From Actinomycetes bacterium (GTDB lineage Bacteria; Actinomycetota; Thermoleophilia; Gaiellales; Gaiellaceae): a stretch of 6,389 nucleotides of DNA. The notes below the pieces were generated by a model. The model was not told where the DNA came from, ran no database searches, and saw only the letters and a list, made by a program, of their open reading frames with translations. The translations under genes were made by a program, and so were the position numbers. The stretch spans positions 1-6,389 of the forward strand of contig JANXXF010000362.1 in assembly GCA_025350775.1 (NCBI GenBank). Reading direction: 5' to 3'. Positions 5,328 to 6,389 of this stretch are shown here, piece by piece (within the stretch, counting starts at the first letter, position 1; each line of letters opens with the position of its first letter).

Positions 5328-5996
5328 TCAGAGCCCGCGCCCGAAGGCGAAGGTCTTCGCGATCCGGGCGGGCAGCTGCCGCGCCGTGCCGAACGAGACG
5401 AGGATCTGCTGCTGACGGGCGAGTACGACCACGCGGGGGTCGCTGCCGGGGCGGACGGGCCGGCCGTTCACGTACACGCGCACCTGCGCGTCGCCGCGGT
5501 TGCAGTGCCCACCGAGGCACGTCGAGCTGAGGCGCAAGCCCCAGACGTCGAAGACATCGCCGAGCGTGAAGTCACGCCGCAGAGGCGACTCGACATGGAT
5601 GATCCCGTCGACGTCGTGGGTGTGGATGGGCGAGATGAAGTGCACCTGGTCATCACTGCCGATACCGAAACCGAGGCCGATCGGCACGACGACGGGGCGG
5701 CCGTCGACCCGTACTTCGAGGTGCTGGTGGATATGGACGAGCTGACCCTCCTCGGCGAGCGCAGGCAGGCCGATGGCGCGGAGGCGCTGCGCCAGGTGCG
5801 GCCACTCGGCGGGCCACGGGAGCGGGCCTGTCTCCAGGCCGTCGAGCCGGGGCGGGTCGGCCGGGCCGACGACCCGGGCCACCGCCGACGCGTCCGCGCT
5901 CAGGGCAGCACCCTGCGCTGCGCCGGAGGCGACGACGGCGACAGCGACGACAGCGGCGACAGCGGCGGTCGCAATGAGCAGGGTGAGCCGGCGCAC
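5328..5996 (-). CDS. Exported His/Cys-rich conserved hypothetical protein, possible metal binding
   Basis: I place the start at GTG 5996, giving 222 residues: MRRLTLL, an Ala/Val hydrophobic stretch (about 5-25), then GAAQGAALSA. This is a signal peptide or single N-terminal anchor. The frame stays open upstream to about 6284, but that part is antisense to the divergent gene and reads as low-complexity Asp/Arg sequence. The mature part has VHIHQHLEV (H88, H90, H92), PVVVPIGLGFGIG, PIHTHDVDGIIHVES (H125, H127, H134), FTLGDVFDVWGLRL and STCLGGHC (C160, H164, C165), then VRVYVNGRP. I recall similar HxHxH...HTHD..GIIHxE...GxFFDxWG proteins in Actinobacteria, without an assigned function. The clustered His and the C-x4-C suggest a bound transition metal such as copper or zinc, but this is inference. 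The stop is 39 bp before the protease GTG, so the genes may be co-transcribed. Confidence 0.8.
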   Translation of the reverse strand: MRRLTLLIATAAVAAVVAVAVVASGAAQGAALSADASAVARVVGPADPPRLDGLETGPLPWPAEWPHLAQRLRAIGLPALAEEGQLVHIHQHLEVRVDGRPVVVPIGLGFGIGSDDQVHFISPIHTHDVDGIIHVESPLRRDFTLGDVFDVWGLRLSSTCLGGHCNRGDAQVRVYVNGRPVRPGSDPRVVVLARQQQILVSFGTARQLPARIAKTFAFGRGL

Positions 5997-6003
5997 GTGC
6001 CGG

Positions 6004-6009
6004 ATCGTA
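6004..6009 (-). promoter_or_regulatory. Candidate -10 of the His-rich gene, leaderless arrangement
   Basis: TACGAT on the minus strand is followed by exactly 7 nt (CCGGCAC) and then the GTG start at 5996, so transcription would begin at or next to the start codon. The only nearby GGAGG is about 22 nt upstream of the GTG, too far to act as its ribosome site. Leaderless mRNAs are common in Actinobacteria. No clear -35 is seen. Confidence 0.5.
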
Positions 6010-6057
6010 GCCAGGGCGCCTCCGGTGGCAGGCCGCGCTCGCACCGGCACCGCCAGC

Positions 6058-6073
6058 GCGGTACGGTTACCGC
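6058..6073. promoter_or_regulatory. Perfect inverted repeat over the PRC-barrel promoter (possible operator)
   Basis: GCGGTA (6058-6063) and TACCGC (6068-6073) form a perfect 6-bp inverted repeat around CGGT. It ends one base before the GTG at 6075 and covers the candidate -10 box. A dimeric repressor bound here would block the promoter. Arms this short also occur by chance in such GC-rich DNA. Confidence 0.35.
6062..6067 (+). promoter_or_regulatory. Candidate -10 of the PRC-barrel gene, leaderless arrangement
   Basis: TACGGT is followed by exactly 7 nt (TACCGCT) and then GTG at 6075, mirroring the spacing of the divergent gene. There is no Shine-Dalgarno-like sequence in front of the GTG. 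A CTCGCA about 18 bp upstream is at best a poor -35. Confidence 0.45.
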
Positions 6074-6074
6074 T

Positions 6075-6389
6075 GTGACCATCACGCTGAACGGCCTGTA
6101 TGAGCTGAACGTCGTCGCCGTCGCCGAGGGCCTGCAGCTCGGCCGGCCCAGCGCCCTGCTGATCGACGTCGACGACCACCGCCTCGCCTACATCGTCGTC
6201 GCCGCGGGCATCGTCCCCGACACCGCGATCGTCGCGCCGGCCACTGCGATCGCGTCGATGGCCGGCGACACGCTCGCGATCCACGGCCTGGCGGCGCTCC
6301 AGCTCGCCTTCCGCGAACAGCGTGCGCTCGAGCTGATCCGGCGCGGCCTGCGCCTCGTCGACCTGCCCGCCGTCACCGACAGCGGTGAG
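6075..6389 (+). CDS. PRC-barrel domain protein, 3' partial
   Basis: An open frame of 105 codons from GTG 6075 to the window edge with no stop. The first 70 residues fit a PRC-barrel: TLNGLYELNVV, then GLQLGRPSALLIDVDDHRLAYIVV (about 19-42, the family's G..lG.v.dlliD....r..yivv pattern), VPDTAIVAPATAIASM (48-62) and GDTLAIHG. PRC-barrels are small beta-barrels found in the photosynthetic reaction-centre H subunit, in RimM and in many uncharacterised stress or membrane-associated proteins. Residues 88-105 (IRRGLRLVDLPAVTDSGE) look like the start of a second PRC unit (GxxVxxxxGE), so a tandem-barrel protein is likely to continue outside. Upstream starts are unlikely because the preceding 78 bp is the divergent promoter region. 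The family call is moderate; no specific function can be given. Confidence 0.65.
   Translation, partial: MTITLNGLYELNVVAVAEGLQLGRPSALLIDVDDHRLAYIVVAAGIVPDTAIVAPATAIASMAGDTLAIHGLAALQLAFREQRALELIRRGLRLVDLPAVTDSGE

Noticed and set aside
5997..6284. N-terminal extension of the His-rich protein to 318 residues
   Set aside because: The extension is low-complexity Asp/Arg/Gly sequence antisense to the PRC-barrel gene. The GTG at 5996 gives a proper signal peptide directly.
1..6389. tRNA, rRNA, riboswitch or mobile-element genes
   Set aside because: I saw no tRNA-like arms ending in CCA, no rRNA-like conserved stretches, no transposase motifs and no terminal inverted repeats. Nearly all of the window is accounted for by the five genes.

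Overview
The window comes from a very GC-rich bacterium (roughly 70-75% G+C by eye, GTG starts, strong third-position G/C). The Ig-like repeats with a 'WQRC' core in the large secreted protease are, from general knowledge, typical of soil Actinobacteria of the class Thermoleophilia (Solirubrobacter, Conexibacter and Patulibacter relatives). I infer that lineage but cannot prove it from 6.4 kb.

There are five protein genes. From the left: the 3' part of an extended SDR / NAD-dependent epimerase-dehydratase (2-742, +) runs tail-to-tail into a stand-alone DUF2156 (MprF C-terminal-like) acyl/aminoacyl-transferase (744-1727, -). The two stop codons are one base apart and sit within a short direct repeat. 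Upstream of the transferase on the minus strand lies a 1183-codon secreted subtilisin-family protease (1737-5288, -). Upstream of that is a small exported His/Cys-rich protein of unknown function (5328-5996, -). A 78-bp divergent intergenic region then separates it from the start of a PRC-barrel protein (6075-6389, +), which runs off the window.

The three minus-strand genes are ordered 5996->5328, 5288->1737, 1727->744 with gaps of 39 and 9 bp, so they may be co-transcribed. A -10-like hexamer and a stem-loop in the 39-bp gap suggest the protease may also have its own promoter. Two of the three products carry export signals, and the third resembles enzymes that modify membrane lipids. A cell-envelope theme is plausible, but no pathway links them.

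The most distinctive object is the protease. Its order is signal peptide, DxNxD motif, I9-like propeptide, S8 catalytic domain, beta-sandwich, three 96-residue Ig-like repeats, a Pro run and a 14-glycine hinge, a DUF11-like domain, a Pro-rich linker and a ~110-residue Ala/Lys-rich basic tail like histone H1 or HBHA. Both divergent genes at the right end have a TACxxT box exactly 7 nt before a GTG, which fits leaderless transcription, and one box lies inside a perfect inverted repeat. I see no RNA genes, CRISPR arrays, transposases or phage genes.
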